64,000 nt of DNA from Roseivirga sp. BDSF3-8 (GCF_041449215.1 NZ_JBGNFV010000001.1:3799001-3863000), one strand, 5' to 3'; shown: positions 30,901 through 41,414, counted from the first letter of the stretch. Notes: generated by a model from the letters alone, not told the origin. Numbers and translations: made by a program.

Positions 30901-33900
30901 TTACTGCTTACCCTTCACCACATTGTGTGTGACGGGTGGTCTATGGAGATATTACAAAGGGACTGGCTTAAGGTATATCACGCCCTTATTCAGGATGAAA
31001 GCCCCCTGCTTCCCGGGCTACCTATTCAGTACAAGGACTTCGCCCACTGGCAGAACAGCAACCTGGAAGACGACCGGGCAGAAGCTCACCTTGCCTACTG
31101 GCAGCGTGTGTTTAGTGAAGAGATTCCTTCGCTGGATCTTTTTTCCGACAATAACACAGATGCTCCTAAGGAAACAGGTACCACCGAAATAGCCCTGGAT
31201 GAGTCACTGGTGAGTGAGATAGAAGCCTGCGCCGCGGCCAGGGAGATAAGTCCCTTTACCGTGGTGTTCTCGGCTCTTAATGCCCTTCTTTATCGCTACA
31301 CCGGCCGCACGGATATCGTGATAGGCTCGCCGGTAGCAGGTCGCCAGCACCCCGACCTGGAGGACCTTATCGGGGTATTTATCAATACCATCCCTTTCCG
31401 CACCCGATTCAGTGAAGCAGAAGGGTTTGATAAGCTGATAGATGAGGCAAAAGAGGTCATGATGGGAGGGCTGGAACACCAGGTTTATCCTTATGATCTC
31501 CTGGTGGAAAAGGTCAGTTCAGCCGGTACCCGGGGATCAGGCCAGCTCTATGAAGTAGGGGTTTCCTGGCATGATACTTATACTGAAAAGCCTGTTGTAG
31601 AACAGGGTAGTCTGGGCATTTCACCCTTTGATGGGGACATACAGGTGGCGAAGGCCCCGGTATGGTGGCACGGATTTTATAACAGAGGTTCGCTTAGTCT
31701 TGGCCTTGAGTATGAAAAAGACCGGATTAGCGATCGTATGGCCGAAGGGCTGCTGGCTCACCTGGTGGCCTTACTCAGAGAGGCCATGCGGCAGCCTTCC
31801 GCACCCATTGCCAGTCTTTCATATTTCACATCCGGAGAAACAGAAGAATTACGCAGGCTGGGAGAGGGCCTTTCCGGCCATGACGCTGACCTTACGGTTA
31901 TAGATATCTGGAATAAAAACCTGCCCTGGTTTGCCGATCTTCCGGCTGTTTCAGACAGTGTACAGACACTTTCTTATGCCCGGCTCGAGGAGCTGTCTAA
32001 CCAGCTCGCCAGGCATATGAGAGAGGAGTGTGCCATCCGGCCCGGCGACCGGGTGGCACTCCTTTCCGGCAGGTCCTCACTATCGGTAGTGGCTATGCTG
32101 GCCATACTGAAAGCACAGGCAGCCTATGTGCCTTTCGAAACAGACCAGCCCGAAGCCCGCCTGCAGGCTATGACAGAGGATGCCAGCCCGGCTATGTTCA
32201 TGACCGATATGGATCACCTGGATGTGGCCATGGGTAACTTTCAGGGTCCCCTGTTCGCCCTGGATCTGCAACTGGACAGCCTGACGGACTCGCCGGATCC
32301 ACTCAAACTGACCGGGCACGGGGACCAGCTCGCCTACATCATGTATACCAGTGGCTCCACAGGTATGCCTAAGGGCGTCATGGTACCTCACCGTGCTATT
32401 GTGAGATTGGTAGAAGATCCCGGTTACGTGATGTTATCAGCCGGGGACCGCCTGCTGCAGACCGGCTCGATGGCATTTGATGCGGCTACATTTGAAATAT
32501 GGGGCATGCTGCTTAACGGTGGCTCCGTTCACCTGAGCGACAAGGAAGACCTGGTAGATACCGGCTCACTAAAGGAAATGATTACCTCCAAGGGTATCAC
32601 GACCATGTGGATGACCTCTGCCTGGTTCAACCAGGTATTGGATACGGATATCACGCTGTTCCAAAACCTGCAGCACCTCCTGGCCGGAGGGGATAAACTT
32701 AGTCCCTCACACATAGCCAGACTCAGAAACCAGTACCCGGACCTGAATATCATTAATGGCTACGGACCCACAGAGAATACTACTTTCTCCCTGTGCCATA
32801 GCATAGAAGAAAGCGATGGCGAAACTGCCATACCTATCGGCCGGCCTGTGCGGGGTACCTCCGTTCACCTGCTGGACCATCATATGCAGCCTGTACCGGC
32901 CGGCGTACCAGGGGAGATATGCTTTAGCGGTACCGGTCTGGCTACCGGGTATCTGAATAATCCCGAACTCACGGCTGAGAAATTCATTACCGATCAGGCT
33001 GCCGGCACCGTCTACTATAAGAGCGGTGACATTGGCCGTTGGAGAGAGGACGGCACCCTGGCATTTCTGGGAAGAAAAGACGACCAGGTAAAGATCAGAG
33101 GATTCCGGCTAGAAACAGGAGAAATTGAAAATGCCATCGAGGCACTGCCGGAGATAGAACAGGCAGTGGTGGTGAGGCGACACACCGACCAGGGTGAACT
33201 ATTCCTGGCCGCTTACTATACAGGAGCCTTTCCGGCAGAAGACCTACGTAAGAGCCTGCATAGCCGGCTACCCTCCTACATGATGCCTGCTCACCTGGAG
33301 CAAGTAGAGACCATACCCCTGACCCGCAACGGAAAGGCAGACCGGAAGGTGCTGGCCGAAAGGCCCCTGAGCCTTGCCGTGACCACGCTGGAAGAGGGGA
33401 ATGGGGTGACTGAAAAAGTCCTGCTGGACATCTTCCGGCAGGTGCTTAACAGGCAGGAGGTAGGTATCCACGATGACTTTTTTGATAAGGGAGGTCACAG
33501 CCTCAGGGCCATGCAGCTTGTGGCTGAGGTAAAGGAGAGGCTGGGAGTGGAAGCCCGGCTACGTCACGTATTTGAAATGACGGATGTGTACAGCCTGGCG
33601 CAATGGCTGGACACTCAGCTTGTGGCAGATCATAAGCAAGTATGTCCTGTAGAGGACCAGACCGATTACCCCCTGAGCCACTCGCAGCAGCGGCTCTGGA
33701 TGTATCAGCAGACGCACGCCGGGGACACCTCCTATCACATGCCCTTCCTGTTCAGGATAGAAGGTGCGCTGGATATCACGGCCTTCAAAGGAGCTTGGAA
33801 AGAACTGGTAAAACGCCACGAAAGCCTCAGGACCCTCTTCCGCTCAGTAAAAGGCGAGGCGAGGCAAATCGTACTGCCGCCTGCTGAGGCTACTGTGCCT

Positions 33901-36900
33901 GTGCACATCGGTGAATTGATTGACTGCAGCAGTGAAGCTTTCGAGGAAGAGGTGAAAAGCCTTATTGCAGACCCCTTCAGGCTGGACAAGGGTCCCCTGT
34001 TTCGCCTTCATTGCTGGCCCTCCGGTGTGGCAGAGCATACGGTACTGCTCGTAATCCATCATATCATCTGTGATGGCTGGTCGCTGGGGGTACTGCAGAG
34101 AGAGTTTCTGGCGCTTTACGAAAGTCAATTGACCCATGCTCCGGATTCGCTTCCTAAAATGGAGGTACAATACCGTGATTTTGCGGTATGGGAACAGAGC
34201 CGTCTGGCGGAAGGCAGCTATCAGATACAAAAGGAGTTTTGGAACAACCTCTTCTCCGGTGAACTACCGTCACTTAATCTGCCCCTGGTGCACCACAGGC
34301 AGGCAAATGGTGAGCGAAAAGCAGCCTCCACAGGGCTGCGTATAGAAAGCGCCGTGTACGAAGAGGCTATAAAAAATACCCGGGGAGCAGAAGCTTCGGC
34401 CTACTCCCTGGTTCTCACCGCAATCAAGAGTCTTCTCTACCACTATACTCATCAGACGGATATCGTGGTTGGCTCTCCGGTAGCAGGGCGTACCCAAAAG
34501 CCTTTGCACAATCAGATAGGCTTTTTTGTCAATACCCTGGCCCTGCGCAGTCAGATAGACCCTTCCCTGGGCTTTATCGACGTACTTAAAAAAGAGCACC
34601 AGGCATTCATGACGGCTTCCGATCACCAGGAGTACCCCTTTGACCTTCTGGTGAAGGACCTGGACGTAGAAATAGACCGTACCCGCCATCCCTTGTTTGA
34701 TGTGGGGTATTCATGGCATGAAGGTTACACAGATGGCAATGATAGCAGGGCAGGAATCACCCTGCATACGCTGCCTGCCGGGTTCGAATCAGCCCGGGCG
34801 GATCTCTGGTGGCATGCGCGCACTGATGATAACGGGGATCTGCTGATAGGAATGGACTATGATGCCTCCCTGTTTGACGAGGCATTTATCAGCCGCCTGC
34901 TCGGTCACTTCAAAAAAATTCTCAAAAGCATTGCCGATAAGCCGGGAGCACCCGTCTCATCCCTGTCTTATATGGATGAGGGGGAGAAAAACAGGCTAAT
35001 GGCATGGGCTCGCGGCAGTGTGGCCCCTGCAGCCAAAGAAACCGTGACCGGCCTGTTTGAAAAAGTACTGAAGGCCTACCCTGATCATGTGGCGGTAGAG
35101 CTGGGTGACGTCTCCCTGAATTACAGCTCGCTGAATGAGCGAGCCAACCGGGTAGCTGCCTGCCTGGTGAATGCTCATAACGTCAAACCCGGTGCCCATG
35201 TGGCCCTGCTGGTTAATCGTAGTCTGCAGGTGCCGGCTATTATTCTTGGTATACTGAAAGCAGGTGCCGCTTATGTACCTGTGGACGATGCCAGTCCGGT
35301 AGAGCGTATCGGACAGATCATATCGGACGCTGAGGCGGCTGCCGTTATTTACGATAAGGACCTTGCCGGCTCCCTCCCTGACTCATGTCCGCCTGCTATT
35401 AGCAGTGAGGAGCTTTTCCATTACTCATCCAAAGGCTTTACCCCGGTGACGAATGGGCCCGATGACCTGGCGTACATCATGTATACTTCCGGATCTACCG
35501 GTAAACCGAAAGGCGTAATGGTCCCTCACCGGGGCATTGCCCGGCTGGTACACGGTACCAATTTTGTCCCCCTGGGATCGTTTACGCGCTCGCTGCCTAC
35601 CAGCTCGCTCGCTTTTGACGGGGTCACCTTCGAGTTCTTCGGTCCGCTGCTGAATGGCGGAACTATCGTAATGGTGGCGAAAGAAGACTTGTTGAACCCC
35701 AGACGATTGGCCGAAATTATCGAGCAGAAGCGCATCACCCACATGTGGATGACCTCTTCATGGCTGAACCAGGTCATTGATGAAGACCCCGGTGTGTTTG
35801 CGTCGCTGGAATACTTACTGGCCGGAGGTGATAAGCTATCACCCAATCACCTTGGCAAGCTGCGGGAAGCGTGCCCGGACCTGCTGCTCATTAATGGCTA
35901 TGGCCCTACGGAAAATACGACCTTCTCCCTGTGCCATACGATAGAAGAAATTGATCCTGAGGGCATACCCCTGGGTAAACCGATCAGAGGGACCTCTGCC
36001 TACATTCTTGACTCTCACCTACAACCTGTGGGAGAGGGGATAGAAGGCCAGCTATACCTCGGGGGAGACGGTCTGGCCCTTGGCTACATGAATGACGCCC
36101 GGCAGACTGAAGAACGCTTTATTCCCAATCCTTTTGGAGAGGGCTGCCTCTATGCCTCCGGCGACCGCGGCAAGTGGTTGCCGGGTGGCATTGTGGCTTT
36201 CTGTGGCCGGATGGATGACCAGTTGAAAATTCGTGGATACCGGATAGAACCCGGTGAAATAGAGACCCTTATAGAAGCATGCGAAGGAGTAGACCAGGCG
36301 CTGGTATTGCCTAACCGCAAAACCAGCGAAATAACCCTGGCCGCTTTCTATTCAGGAACTGTCGAGGTGGAGACGCTCAAAGGCGAATTACTGAAAAAAC
36401 TGCCTGCCTATATGGTACCCGGCTGCATGGAACGCTTGGAAGCGCTGCCCCTGAACAGGAATGGCAAGGTGGATAGAAGCAAATTGCTGGAGATGATTCC
36501 CTCAGGCTCTGGCATAGCGGACTCATCACATTCGCTGCCTGTCAGTGACCCTGTGCTCAGCAGGGTGCTTGACCTGTTCAGGGAGATTCTCGCCAATCAT
36601 GCCATCGGACCTGATGATGATTTCTTTAACGCAGGGGGGCACTCACTGAAAGGACTCACCTTTACCAGCCGCATATACAAGGAATACGGAATAGACCTGA
36701 CGCTAACTGACCTTTTTGAGTACCCCACGGCGCTGACTATGGCGGAAAGGCTGAAGGAGGAAAACATAGGTAAGTTGTATACGCCCATTGAGCCTGTTCC
36801 TGAATCGGAGGATTATGTGCTGTCGCACAGCCAGAAGCGGGTGTGGATACTGCAGCATATGAACCCTGAGCTCACGGCTTATAATATGTCCTTTACCTAC

Positions 36901-39900
36901 CGGGTAGAAGGGGACTTTACAGACGGTGAGATAGCTTTAGCCCTGCGTACCATTGTGCAACGGCATGAAAGCTTCCGTACTGTATTTATTGAAAAGAATG
37001 GTGAGCCCCGCCAGCAGATCATTCCTTTTGAGGACATCACCCTTGCTATAGACATCGTGCAGGCTGCAGGAGAGGAAGAGGCGCTTGACCTGATGGAGCA
37101 AAAGCTACGTGAACAGAACATGAAGCCGTTTGACCTTTCTGCCGGCTTACTTCTGCGGATGGCCCTGGTACGTGTGGATGATCAGAACACAGGTCTTTGC
37201 CTTACCCTTCACCATATCATCGGAGATGGCTGGTCGCTGGAGATTTTCACCCGGGAGTTGCAGACTATTTTACTACATCAGCGTGGTGAAGGCCCGGCTC
37301 CGGAGGCACTGGCCATTCAGTACAAAGACTTTGCCGCCTGGCAGCAGCATCAACTGAGCGGTTCTGGCCTGGCGACACACCGTGCCTACTGGCATGAGCG
37401 CTTCTGTACGCCTATTCCCGTACTGGATATGCCTCTTACCTATGAGAGACCGGCTAGCCGGACCTACGCCGGTGAGACTATCCACCATACGCTGGATAAG
37501 GGCTACGCCCATAAGATGCTGGCCTTTGCCCGCAACGAAGGGGCCAGTGTTCATAGCCTTCAGCTTGCAGTGGTCAATGCCCTGCTGTATCGCTACACCG
37601 GGCAGAATGATATTGTATTAGGCCTGCCGGCTACGGGTAGGAGTCACCCGGACCTGGCCGGACAGATCGGGTTCTTTATGGATACTATTGCCCTGCGTAC
37701 GGTTTTTGATGGCGGGGATAAGGCAAGCGATCTGGTTCATAAGACCCATAAGCGCATGATGGAGGCCTTCACCCACCAGGCCTATCCTTTTGATAAGCTA
37801 GTGGAAGACATTCAACTGCCTTCACCAGCCAACCGTCATCCTCTCTTTGATGTAATGGTCATTAACCAGATCATTAGTGATAAGGAAGCGACAGGCGGCC
37901 ACCTACCCACTCAAAAGGCCCTTGTGAAGTCCTATCAGATGGCTCCTGTAAACAATGAGGCCAAGTTCGATATCACGGTAAGCTTTTTTGAGACCGATAC
38001 CGGTTTAGAGCTTACCATACAGTATAATAAGGCCTTGTTCAGCAAGCCCTTTGTACAGGATATGATGGGTCACCTGCTCCGGCTGCTAGACTGGATGCTG
38101 AGTGGTGAAGATTGCTCACTTGATGAGACCGCTATGCTCTCTGCGGCGCAGGTTGACAGTCTGCCGGTAACGGATAAAGAGGCAGCGGCCGTATCCGAAG
38201 AGGATTTTGTCACGAGGGTGCTTCGCCAGGCAAGCCTTACACTGGAAGCACCCGCCGTGCTATACGAGGGTCACCGGATGACGTATGACCAGCTTGTGAA
38301 AATGAGTGGCAGGCTGGCCAATTACCTTATGGAAACAGGGCTGAAGGGTAATGGAGAAACGGTGGCCTTATGCCTCAGACGCACTGATAAACTGCCCGTA
38401 GTACTCTTAGGAATTTTACGCGCCGGGGCTGCCTTCCTGCCGCTGGATCCCGAACACCCGGCCGAGAGCATCGCCTATAAGCTGCAGGATGCCGGGGCGG
38501 CTGTATTGCTTACGGATTCCGGGGCCGGACCGGATGCCTTCGAGGGGACCGCTCTTGCACTGGATGCGATCTGGGGCGAGCTGGAAAGCTACTCGCCGGA
38601 TGTGTTCATAAGTACCCGCCCTGAATCACTGGCATATGTCCTTTATACCTCCGGCTCCACCGGCCGGCCTAAAGGGGTGGCCATTACCCGGGCCAATTTC
38701 AGCTTCTACATAAACTGGGCGGACGGATACTACTTTAATGACCAGGGAGGCCACCACTTCCCCGTATTTACCAGCATCGCTTTTGACCTGACGTATACTA
38801 GCATCTTTTCACCCCTTTTGCGGGGTGATTTTATCCGGCTTTACGATCAGGCAGACGTGGCTGAAAGCCTGAAAGCTATTCTACTACCGGAATCCGGCCT
38901 TACCGCCATCAAGCTTACCCCTTCGCATGTGCAGATGATTGACATGCTGGGCCTTGAGCGTACGGGCATTGGTACAGCTATTATCGGTGGGGAGGCCCTG
39001 CGTGCCTGCCATGTGGCGATACTGAAAAAGCTTAACCCGGCCATGCGCGTATTTAATGAATACGGGCCTACAGAAACTACCGTAGGCTGTACGATCAAGG
39101 AAATAGAAGCGGATGCCGATATCACTATCGGTAAACCGATCAGCGGGGCGGGGGCCTATATCATGCGAAACGGCCATCTGCAACCGGTAGGGGTACCCGG
39201 GGAGCTGGCCATAAGCGGCAGGGGAGTGGGGCAGGGGTATGTGAACCGGCCGGACATGACTGCGGAAAGATTCATAGATAACCCCTTCGGTAGGGGCAAA
39301 TTATATCGCACCGGGGACTTGTGTAAGTACCTGCCCAACGGGGAGATCGCCTACCTGGGGCGAATAGACCACCAGGTGAAGATTCGTGGCTATCGGATAG
39401 AGCCGGGCGAAACTGAAGAGGCGATAAGCCAGTGCCCCGGAGTGGATGAGGCGATCGTGGTGGTACAAGGTACTGTTGCTGATCCTCTGCTGGCTGGCTA
39501 CTTCACCGGTACGTCCAAAGCAGAGGAAGTTATGGACATCCTGCGTCAGAAGCTGCCTGCCTATATGATCCCCTCACGCCTGGAGGCGCTGGAATCTCTG
39601 CCCCTTACGCCTAACGGAAAAGTCGATCGCGCCAGCCTGCAGGCACGGGAGGTAGCCGGGCCCGTACGGGAGATAAGGCAACTGCCTGTGGATGCTACGG
39701 AAGCCATGGTGGCCGAGGTTTTTGCGGCGGTGCTGGGCCTGGACAGCGTAGGTACAGACGAGGACTTCTTCTCACTGGGTGGCCACTCTTTAAAAGCCAT
39801 GCAGGCGATCAATAGCCTCACGGAAAAGACAAATAAAGACCTTAGCATCAGGTCGATATTTCAATTCCCTACGGCAAGCGGGCTGGCAGAGCATCTGAAA

Positions 39901-41355
39901 CAGAAGGACGTGGAGTGTCTGACAGATATGCCTCTGGCCGAAGAGAAGGACAAATATCCTGCGACCCACGGGCAGACAGGCCTGTACCTGAAACACCGGT
40001 TTAAGAAATCTGCCTTTGCCTTCAATATGATGGAGCAGGAAGTCATGCAGCATGCTGATATGCCTGCCCTGCGACAGGCCCTGGCAGCTATGATTTCGCG
40101 CCATGAGAGCCTGCGGACGCGATTCTCCGCAGATGATGAGGGCAAGGTATGGCAGCACGTCATTCCTGCCGCCGAAATGCCCGAGCTCCTGTGCGAATAT
40201 GACCTCAGGGAAAGGGAGGATGCCGCAGAGGTGTGCCATCAGGAGATAGGCAGGCATATAGCTCGCAGGTTTGACCATAAGACCGGACCGCTGATGATGG
40301 TGTATGCTTATCACCTGCCCGGGGATGAAACCAGGCTGTGCCTTGTCATAGACCACATCATATCCGATGCATGGTCTATGCAGACCTTCCGCAGTGAACT
40401 GCTTAGCTTTTACACCTACTTCAGTACGGGGGCGGCAGAACTGCCCGCCTCTTTGCCTGTTCAGCTAAAAGACTATGCCGTATGGCAGCAGGCCATGCTT
40501 GCCGGACCAGGGGCAGATACAATGAGGACCTACTGGCATGACCTTATGCGAACCAGACCGGAAGCCCTCAAGCTGCCCTATTCCTTTGAAAAGGCTGTGG
40601 TGACCTCGCACAGGGAGCGCCTGCAACGAGACATGGATGCTTACTTCCATCAGGTGCCGGTCCCTTTACAGGTAACGATGTACCGGACGCTTTTCAATGC
40701 AAAGCCTCTTGAAAATGGTGGTGCCTTTGCCCTTTTCTTGCACGGCGATACCTACCATAAGCTTACCGCGCTGGCAGATGGCCTTGGCATAAGCATGTTT
40801 GCGTTGCTTACTGCCAGCCTGTACATGCTGGCTGGGCGCCTTTCCGGTCAGAGGGATATCTGCCTGGGTTCACCGGTGACCATCCGTAACCGGCCGGAGC
40901 TTAATCTTCAACTGGGCTGGTTCCTGGACACTCTGCTGCTACGAACCACATTAGATCCACATCAGCCTACGCATGACTTTCTGAAGCAGGTAAATGAGGA
41001 AAATGCGCAGGCTATGGAAAACAGGCTCTATCCATTCGAATACATATTGGAAGACCTGGATGTAAGTACCGACCTGGTGGGTGCGTTGTTTATTCACCTG
41101 ATCGATTTTACGCGCCACGGGGCATTGCCGGAGAGTAAAAAGGAGGCAGTGCACCGTGATAAGGGCACGCCTACGTTCGATCTCAATTTCACTTTTCATC
41201 AATACACGGACGGCCTGCAACTGATCATAGACTACCGGCCAGAGCTATTCACTCCTTCACGGATAGAGGATATCTCCGGTATATACCTGAGTCTGCTAGG
41301 AAACATGGCTTCCGATACGCATAGATCTGTCATAACGCTATTGTCTGATGCCTGA
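27961..41355 (+). CDS. Four-module NRPS, truncated C-A-T-(C-A-T)x3-terminal C
   Basis: This 4464-residue protein is the last megasynthase. Residues ~1-235 resemble the C-terminal half of a C domain with no HHxxxDG motif. Then A1 (~402), T1 (Ser797), C2 (HHIVCDGW from His986), A2 (~1462), T2 (Ser1847), C3 (HHIICDGW from His2033), A3 (~2508), T3 (Ser2895), C4 (HHIIGDGW from His3084), A4 (~3562), T4 (Ser3943) and C5. Hand-read pockets: A1 D-V-Q-S-I-A-H-V-V (proline code), A2 D-A-F-W-L-G-G-T-F (valine), A3 D-G-F-W-L-G-G-T-F (valine-like/aliphatic), A4 D-L-T-K-I-G-E-V-G (asparagine). C5 has DHIISDAW from Asp4131: the first His is Asp and Gly is Ala, while the catalytic second His4132 and Asp4136 remain. 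C5 also carries an extra stretch of about 45-50 residues near 4210-4260. There is no thioesterase or reductase domain, so C5 may release or cyclise the chain. Confidence 0.94.
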   Translation: MSKENILRKRFLYQYWIEKISAARRTVSPLTALDLQEVTGADMPTDGACTGKLPVSVSQAVTQMAKGNPLAISALCMAATRLLVARYFPEDKGLLASPPALSTPGEAPLFYQIELQEQGTARDLLIATRQEIKEAMGSGDYDFETLLTEADSLDPVTSGAFTFTCRHEGVHAVMPSYAGWQFTTALAEGTLELSFSWQHSPMHEAVANQIHRHFINLLAQIVADPAVQLSAIVLADEIDVAEFAERSPEEETALVHAHVAELFTHQVEQTPAARALVFGETVLTYDRLGAEVDRLAACLASRDVHKRPVGVLLSRSHRSVIAMMAILKAGGVYLPLDTALPQERLRTIVDMAQPALILTEEEVAGLLNGSACPRMAWEALEETYPAVSMPVILPEDPAYLIYTSGSTGVPKGVEQTHKTLINLMEWQRAQSGIDTGLSYLQYVSFGFDVALQDVAYVLGYGGELHVLPQALKLDFPAIAKYVADHDIATLSLPCSVLTNIFADKEHLFQRHALRHIITAGEQLMISPALADFLKKNPEVQLHNHYGPTESHVVTTHTMCAGTGPLPVKAPIGKPVQNTRIYILDASGRQQPAMLPGELFITGHHLANGYLNEVERTEEKFRHMPLAIGETERVYATGDLARWLPDGTIEYLGRVDNQVKVRGNRVELGEVERALLRIDSIAEAAVVLRHHADGSGYLAAFYTAGSEAPGEDTIQVTLSASLPDYMVPSVFEILTSLPLNPNGKVDRKLLSRIEITEKSGLVEPRSDMEVMLLGIFRKLLERDDIGITDNFFTRGGHSLKAMRVISHVLKETGVEVNLKDFFANPTVIGLSELLAAKGTDTVYSHLQPLPEAAHYALSHSQKRLWLLQQANPADVAYNMPYAYRLEGALDLDAFRSAWQTIVERHEVLRTIFPEVKEGPVQKVIPVSHVITAIPLEDVQYSSDPEALVREANRTQASKPFDLTGELPFRISLWQTAEDTHILLLTLHHIVCDGWSMEILQRDWLKVYHALIQDESPLLPGLPIQYKDFAHWQNSNLEDDRAEAHLAYWQRVFSEEIPSLDLFSDNNTDAPKETGTTEIALDESLVSEIEACAAAREISPFTVVFSALNALLYRYTGRTDIVIGSPVAGRQHPDLEDLIGVFINTIPFRTRFSEAEGFDKLIDEAKEVMMGGLEHQVYPYDLLVEKVSSAGTRGSGQLYEVGVSWHDTYTEKPVVEQGSLGISPFDGDIQVAKAPVWWHGFYNRGSLSLGLEYEKDRISDRMAEGLLAHLVALLREAMRQPSAPIASLSYFTSGETEELRRLGEGLSGHDADLTVIDIWNKNLPWFADLPAVSDSVQTLSYARLEELSNQLARHMREECAIRPGDRVALLSGRSSLSVVAMLAILKAQAAYVPFETDQPEARLQAMTEDASPAMFMTDMDHLDVAMGNFQGPLFALDLQLDSLTDSPDPLKLTGHGDQLAYIMYTSGSTGMPKGVMVPHRAIVRLVEDPGYVMLSAGDRLLQTGSMAFDAATFEIWGMLLNGGSVHLSDKEDLVDTGSLKEMITSKGITTMWMTSAWFNQVLDTDITLFQNLQHLLAGGDKLSPSHIARLRNQYPDLNIINGYGPTENTTFSLCHSIEESDGETAIPIGRPVRGTSVHLLDHHMQPVPAGVPGEICFSGTGLATGYLNNPELTAEKFITDQAAGTVYYKSGDIGRWREDGTLAFLGRKDDQVKIRGFRLETGEIENAIEALPEIEQAVVVRRHTDQGELFLAAYYTGAFPAEDLRKSLHSRLPSYMMPAHLEQVETIPLTRNGKADRKVLAERPLSLAVTTLEEGNGVTEKVLLDIFRQVLNRQEVGIHDDFFDKGGHSLRAMQLVAEVKERLGVEARLRHVFEMTDVYSLAQWLDTQLVADHKQVCPVEDQTDYPLSHSQQRLWMYQQTHAGDTSYHMPFLFRIEGALDITAFKGAWKELVKRHESLRTLFRSVKGEARQIVLPPAEATVPVHIGELIDCSSEAFEEEVKSLIADPFRLDKGPLFRLHCWPSGVAEHTVLLVIHHIICDGWSLGVLQREFLALYESQLTHAPDSLPKMEVQYRDFAVWEQSRLAEGSYQIQKEFWNNLFSGELPSLNLPLVHHRQANGERKAASTGLRIESAVYEEAIKNTRGAEASAYSLVLTAIKSLLYHYTHQTDIVVGSPVAGRTQKPLHNQIGFFVNTLALRSQIDPSLGFIDVLKKEHQAFMTASDHQEYPFDLLVKDLDVEIDRTRHPLFDVGYSWHEGYTDGNDSRAGITLHTLPAGFESARADLWWHARTDDNGDLLIGMDYDASLFDEAFISRLLGHFKKILKSIADKPGAPVSSLSYMDEGEKNRLMAWARGSVAPAAKETVTGLFEKVLKAYPDHVAVELGDVSLNYSSLNERANRVAACLVNAHNVKPGAHVALLVNRSLQVPAIILGILKAGAAYVPVDDASPVERIGQIISDAEAAAVIYDKDLAGSLPDSCPPAISSEELFHYSSKGFTPVTNGPDDLAYIMYTSGSTGKPKGVMVPHRGIARLVHGTNFVPLGSFTRSLPTSSLAFDGVTFEFFGPLLNGGTIVMVAKEDLLNPRRLAEIIEQKRITHMWMTSSWLNQVIDEDPGVFASLEYLLAGGDKLSPNHLGKLREACPDLLLINGYGPTENTTFSLCHTIEEIDPEGIPLGKPIRGTSAYILDSHLQPVGEGIEGQLYLGGDGLALGYMNDARQTEERFIPNPFGEGCLYASGDRGKWLPGGIVAFCGRMDDQLKIRGYRIEPGEIETLIEACEGVDQALVLPNRKTSEITLAAFYSGTVEVETLKGELLKKLPAYMVPGCMERLEALPLNRNGKVDRSKLLEMIPSGSGIADSSHSLPVSDPVLSRVLDLFREILANHAIGPDDDFFNAGGHSLKGLTFTSRIYKEYGIDLTLTDLFEYPTALTMAERLKEENIGKLYTPIEPVPESEDYVLSHSQKRVWILQHMNPELTAYNMSFTYRVEGDFTDGEIALALRTIVQRHESFRTVFIEKNGEPRQQIIPFEDITLAIDIVQAAGEEEALDLMEQKLREQNMKPFDLSAGLLLRMALVRVDDQNTGLCLTLHHIIGDGWSLEIFTRELQTILLHQRGEGPAPEALAIQYKDFAAWQQHQLSGSGLATHRAYWHERFCTPIPVLDMPLTYERPASRTYAGETIHHTLDKGYAHKMLAFARNEGASVHSLQLAVVNALLYRYTGQNDIVLGLPATGRSHPDLAGQIGFFMDTIALRTVFDGGDKASDLVHKTHKRMMEAFTHQAYPFDKLVEDIQLPSPANRHPLFDVMVINQIISDKEATGGHLPTQKALVKSYQMAPVNNEAKFDITVSFFETDTGLELTIQYNKALFSKPFVQDMMGHLLRLLDWMLSGEDCSLDETAMLSAAQVDSLPVTDKEAAAVSEEDFVTRVLRQASLTLEAPAVLYEGHRMTYDQLVKMSGRLANYLMETGLKGNGETVALCLRRTDKLPVVLLGILRAGAAFLPLDPEHPAESIAYKLQDAGAAVLLTDSGAGPDAFEGTALALDAIWGELESYSPDVFISTRPESLAYVLYTSGSTGRPKGVAITRANFSFYINWADGYYFNDQGGHHFPVFTSIAFDLTYTSIFSPLLRGDFIRLYDQADVAESLKAILLPESGLTAIKLTPSHVQMIDMLGLERTGIGTAIIGGEALRACHVAILKKLNPAMRVFNEYGPTETTVGCTIKEIEADADITIGKPISGAGAYIMRNGHLQPVGVPGELAISGRGVGQGYVNRPDMTAERFIDNPFGRGKLYRTGDLCKYLPNGEIAYLGRIDHQVKIRGYRIEPGETEEAISQCPGVDEAIVVVQGTVADPLLAGYFTGTSKAEEVMDILRQKLPAYMIPSRLEALESLPLTPNGKVDRASLQAREVAGPVREIRQLPVDATEAMVAEVFAAVLGLDSVGTDEDFFSLGGHSLKAMQAINSLTEKTNKDLSIRSIFQFPTASGLAEHLKQKDVECLTDMPLAEEKDKYPATHGQTGLYLKHRFKKSAFAFNMMEQEVMQHADMPALRQALAAMISRHESLRTRFSADDEGKVWQHVIPAAEMPELLCEYDLREREDAAEVCHQEIGRHIARRFDHKTGPLMMVYAYHLPGDETRLCLVIDHIISDAWSMQTFRSELLSFYTYFSTGAAELPASLPVQLKDYAVWQQAMLAGPGADTMRTYWHDLMRTRPEALKLPYSFEKAVVTSHRERLQRDMDAYFHQVPVPLQVTMYRTLFNAKPLENGGAFALFLHGDTYHKLTALADGLGISMFALLTASLYMLAGRLSGQRDICLGSPVTIRNRPELNLQLGWFLDTLLLRTTLDPHQPTHDFLKQVNEENAQAMENRLYPFEYILEDLDVSTDLVGALFIHLIDFTRHGALPESKKEAVHRDKGTPTFDLNFTFHQYTDGLQLIIDYRPELFTPSRIEDISGIYLSLLGNMASDTHRSVITLLSDA

Positions 41356-41414
41356 AGAGGCTGCGGACAGGCATTTTACTTCAATCACAATACCATAGAA
41401 AAGCAACCCTATTT

